From assembly GCA_947631445.1 (NCBI GenBank), contig CANRLN010000007.1, positions 1 through 61,727 of the forward strand: a stretch of 61,727 nucleotides of DNA, given 5' to 3'. A program made the position numbers and the translations under genes. The stretch comes from an uncultured Clostridia bacterium (GTDB lineage: Bacteria; Bacillota; Clostridia; Oscillospirales; Ruminococcaceae). The notes below the pieces were generated by a model. The model had not been told where the DNA came from, made no database searches, and was given only the letters and a program-made list of their open reading frames with translations. Positions 60,493 to 61,727 of the stretch are shown here, piece after piece. The first letter of the stretch is position 1, and each line of letters starts with the position of its first letter.

Positions 60493-60880
60493 CTAAATTT
60501 ATAGGACATCCTTTATCTATCCATTTTTCAAAATTAAACCATTTACGAGGTTTAGTCACTCCTATAGAACCTGAATCTATAAAGCTACATGTAACAGCTT
60601 CCTCTTTAGCTTCCATTACCAATTCATAATCACCATTATTATTTCCAATGCATATATATTGAGGAGCATATTTTTTCATATTATAAATGTCATCCACTGA
60701 AACAACTCTATCTATGCTATACAGCACACAATTATTCATAATTGCACCATTAGTTAGAAGCAAAAATTGTTTATACACATTTGGTAAAACTCTATTAATA
60801 CTTTTTTCTGCACTTTCTATTTCTTGATTATTAGTTGGTGGATCTTCAACTTCTAATATCTGAAGATTATCTATATTCAT
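60488..60880 (-). CDS. SUKH-1 (SMI1/KNR4) immunity protein of cassette A
   Basis: 130 residues: PPTNNQEIESAEKSINRVLP, NVYKQFLLLTNGAIMNNC, VLYSIDRVVSVDDIYNMKK, ICIGNNNGDYELVMEAKEEA, KPRKWFNFEKWIDKG. The L-P-x-x-Y-K-x-F-L-L-x-x-N-G and I-G-x-x-x-G-D signatures are classic. AAAGGA precedes the ATG. It is the cognate immunity of the tip at the right edge, separated from it by a hairpin. Confidence 0.85.
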   Translation of the reverse strand: MNIDNLQILEVEDPPTNNQEIESAEKSINRVLPNVYKQFLLLTNGAIMNNCVLYSIDRVVSVDDIYNMKKYAPQYICIGNNNGDYELVMEAKEEAVTCSFIDSGSIGVTKPRKWFNFEKWIDKGCPINLE

Positions 60881-60926
60881 AATAATATTCCTTTACAGAT
60901 TAATACATTTGTACTTTTGACTTAAA

Positions 60927-60959
60927 ATATTTCTGCTCAACTTGAATGAGCAGAAATAT
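60927..60959 (-). terminator. Hairpin between cassette A toxin and SUKH-1 gene
   Basis: ATATTTCTGCTCA-ACTTGAA-TGAGCAGAAATAT, 13-base perfect stem, seven bases behind the toxin stop. Minus-strand 3' side is weakly T-rich. Confidence 0.75.
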
Positions 60960-60965
60960 AAGTTA

Positions 60966-61727
60966 TTAATTAAATATATTTTGATTTTGTTTAGGATACT
61001 TATCTCTTAAAGAATCAAAATATTTATATGATTTTTTTATCGCATTTTTTGCTTGTTTAACTGGTATTCCAGATTTTATCATTGAGTCATAAGAAAAGTA
61101 AAATTCACTTCTAAGAGTAGTTGCATAACCAACATCAAATCTACGACTTTTTTGCAAACCACTAATCTTAGCGTGAGCACTACCTTTTACTGATTTTAAT
61201 AATATTGTTGGTGCTTTACCACTGGTATAGCCTTTTATTCCGCTTTGCTTTGCCCATTCATCTTGAATTATATGATGTGCTTGAACATATCCATCAGATT
61301 TTTTATTTTTATGTCCAACTGCTCTATTTACTTGAGGAGATAAATTGTTATATGCATCGATATCTCCAGTTTTATATCCATTAGGATTTTTGCATATATT
61401 ATGAACCAAAACATAAGAATCGGCAACATAATAGGTATGGAAGTCTTCAACTTCAAGGTTATAAACAAGAGTATATTGATTTTCAGGAAGTGGCACTATT
61501 TTAACATTGTCAATTACTACTTCTTCGCCATTTGCATCACGAAGTTTATCCCCTGTTTCAAGGAATTTAGCCTTTGTCCAGCCTTGTTCTTCTACCCAGA
61601 ACGGGTGTTCTTTGGTTGTTTCTATGGTTTCGCCGTCAACTGTTACATATACGAGAGTATCTTTAACATAGATATATGTATTTAATACTTCTTTGTATGC
61701 TGTTTCTCCAGTTTCGGGGTCAGATGC
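60966..61727 (-). CDS. HINT-domain polymorphic toxin, 3' part (cassette A), continues off the window
   Basis: The frame is open to the right edge; 253 codons visible. HINT: ASDPETGETAYKEVLNTY, VYVTVDGETIETTKEHPFW, GDKLRDANGEEVVIDNV, VYNLEVEDFHTYYVADSY, VLVHN (splice-type Asn at the end). Toxin tip about 145 residues: GYKTGDIDAYNNLSPQVNR, YVQAHHIIQDEWAKQSG, APTILLKSVKGSAHAKISG, NAIKKSYKYFDSLRDKYP. A-H-H-I-I-Q-D-E-W is the metal core of HNH/EndoVII-like nuclease tips. This is the copy most likely to be joined to a full-length secreted protein. Confidence 0.85.
   Translation of the reverse strand, partial: ASDPETGETAYKEVLNTYIYVKDTLVYVTVDGETIETTKEHPFWVEEQGWTKAKFLETGDKLRDANGEEVVIDNVKIVPLPENQYTLVYNLEVEDFHTYYVADSYVLVHNICKNPNGYKTGDIDAYNNLSPQVNRAVGHKNKKSDGYVQAHHIIQDEWAKQSGIKGYTSGKAPTILLKSVKGSAHAKISGLQKSRRFDVGYATTLRSEFYFSYDSMIKSGIPVKQAKNAIKKSYKYFDSLRDKYPKQNQNIFN
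61461..61727 (-). repeat. HINT DNA repeat, identical to 54181-54447
   Basis: 267 bases identical to the HINT part of cassette H about 7.3 kb away. Identity may extend beyond the right edge. Confidence 0.95.

Noticed and set aside
54181-61727. HINT copies as real inteins in a host gene
   Set aside because: Each ends in a toxin tip with no downstream extein, the usual design of pre-toxin HINT domains.
1-61727. CRISPR arrays
   Set aside because: No regularly spaced short repeats with unique spacers were found; the HINT repeats are coding and far apart.

Overview
The window reads as chromosome of a low-GC Gram-positive anaerobe, most likely a gut-type Clostridia. The DNA is AT-rich, Shine-Dalgarno sites are strong (AAGGAGG type), promoters are TTGACA-N17-TATAAT, TTG and GTG starts are common, and many of the encoded families are typical of Clostridia. 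No species can be named from the sequence alone.

Layout. (1) 0-5.4 kb: folA and a GNAT gene, a tRNA-Ser(CGA) with its own promoter and terminator, then a lipoprotein plus ABC-2 transporter operon. (2) 5.4-9.7 kb: an immunity-gene island on the minus strand, with a tandem pair of SUKH-like paralogues, an Imm7 gene, another SUKH gene and several decayed fragments, but no toxin. (3) 9.8-14.3 kb: a membrane protein, a decayed small gene, and a GntR (YtrA-type) regulator with an ABC transporter and a CPBP protease. (4) 14.5-34.9 kb: a minus-strand island that reads as assimilatory sulfate reduction to homocysteine. It holds sulfate ABC uptake (sbp frameshifted, cysT, cysW, cysA), ATP sulfurylase (cysDN), an AprBA-type APS reductase, a siroheme sulfite reductase, and a protein-thiocarboxylate sulfur relay (ThiS-like carrier, ThiF/MoeB-like enzyme, JAMM protease, TusA, thioredoxin) feeding MetY. 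Beside it a hemA-sirC-hemC-cobA/hemD-hemB-hemL operon supplies siroheme precursors. A 28-codon leader peptide ending Met-Cys-Cys-Cys-Met lies between the sulfate-operon promoter and sbp.

(5) 34.9-48.3 kb: accessory DNA with a radical SAM gene, an HxlR regulator, two serine-recombinase remnants, small mobile-element ORFs, a CPBP protease, an AAA/PD-(D/E)XK protein, a three-gene MacB-like ABC exporter behind a tiny Trp/Tyr/Cys-rich peptide, and many broken toxin/immunity pieces. (6) 48.4-51.9 kb: a NUDIX gene, a frameshifted metallo-beta-lactamase-fold gene, and a VWA/thrombospondin-3 surface protein that has lost its N-terminus and is fused to the tail of that gene.

(7) 52.4-61.7 kb: the most interesting part, a same-strand array of orphan polymorphic-toxin cassettes. 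A HINT/toxin gene enters from the right edge. Behind it lie at least seven further units. Most carry a 5'-truncated copy of the same HINT 3' end, then a different toxin tip (HNH-like, deaminase, Ntox47-like, colicin-DNase-like and others), then its own immunity gene (SUKH-1, SUKH-4, Imm50, Imm30, colicin-immunity-like and others). Two HINT copies about 7 kb apart are identical over 267 bp. The layout suggests a store of alternative toxin tips that can recombine into a full-length effector through the shared HINT DNA. Elsewhere in the window loose immunity genes, an RHS-core scrap and a second surface-protein fragment look like debris of the same process.
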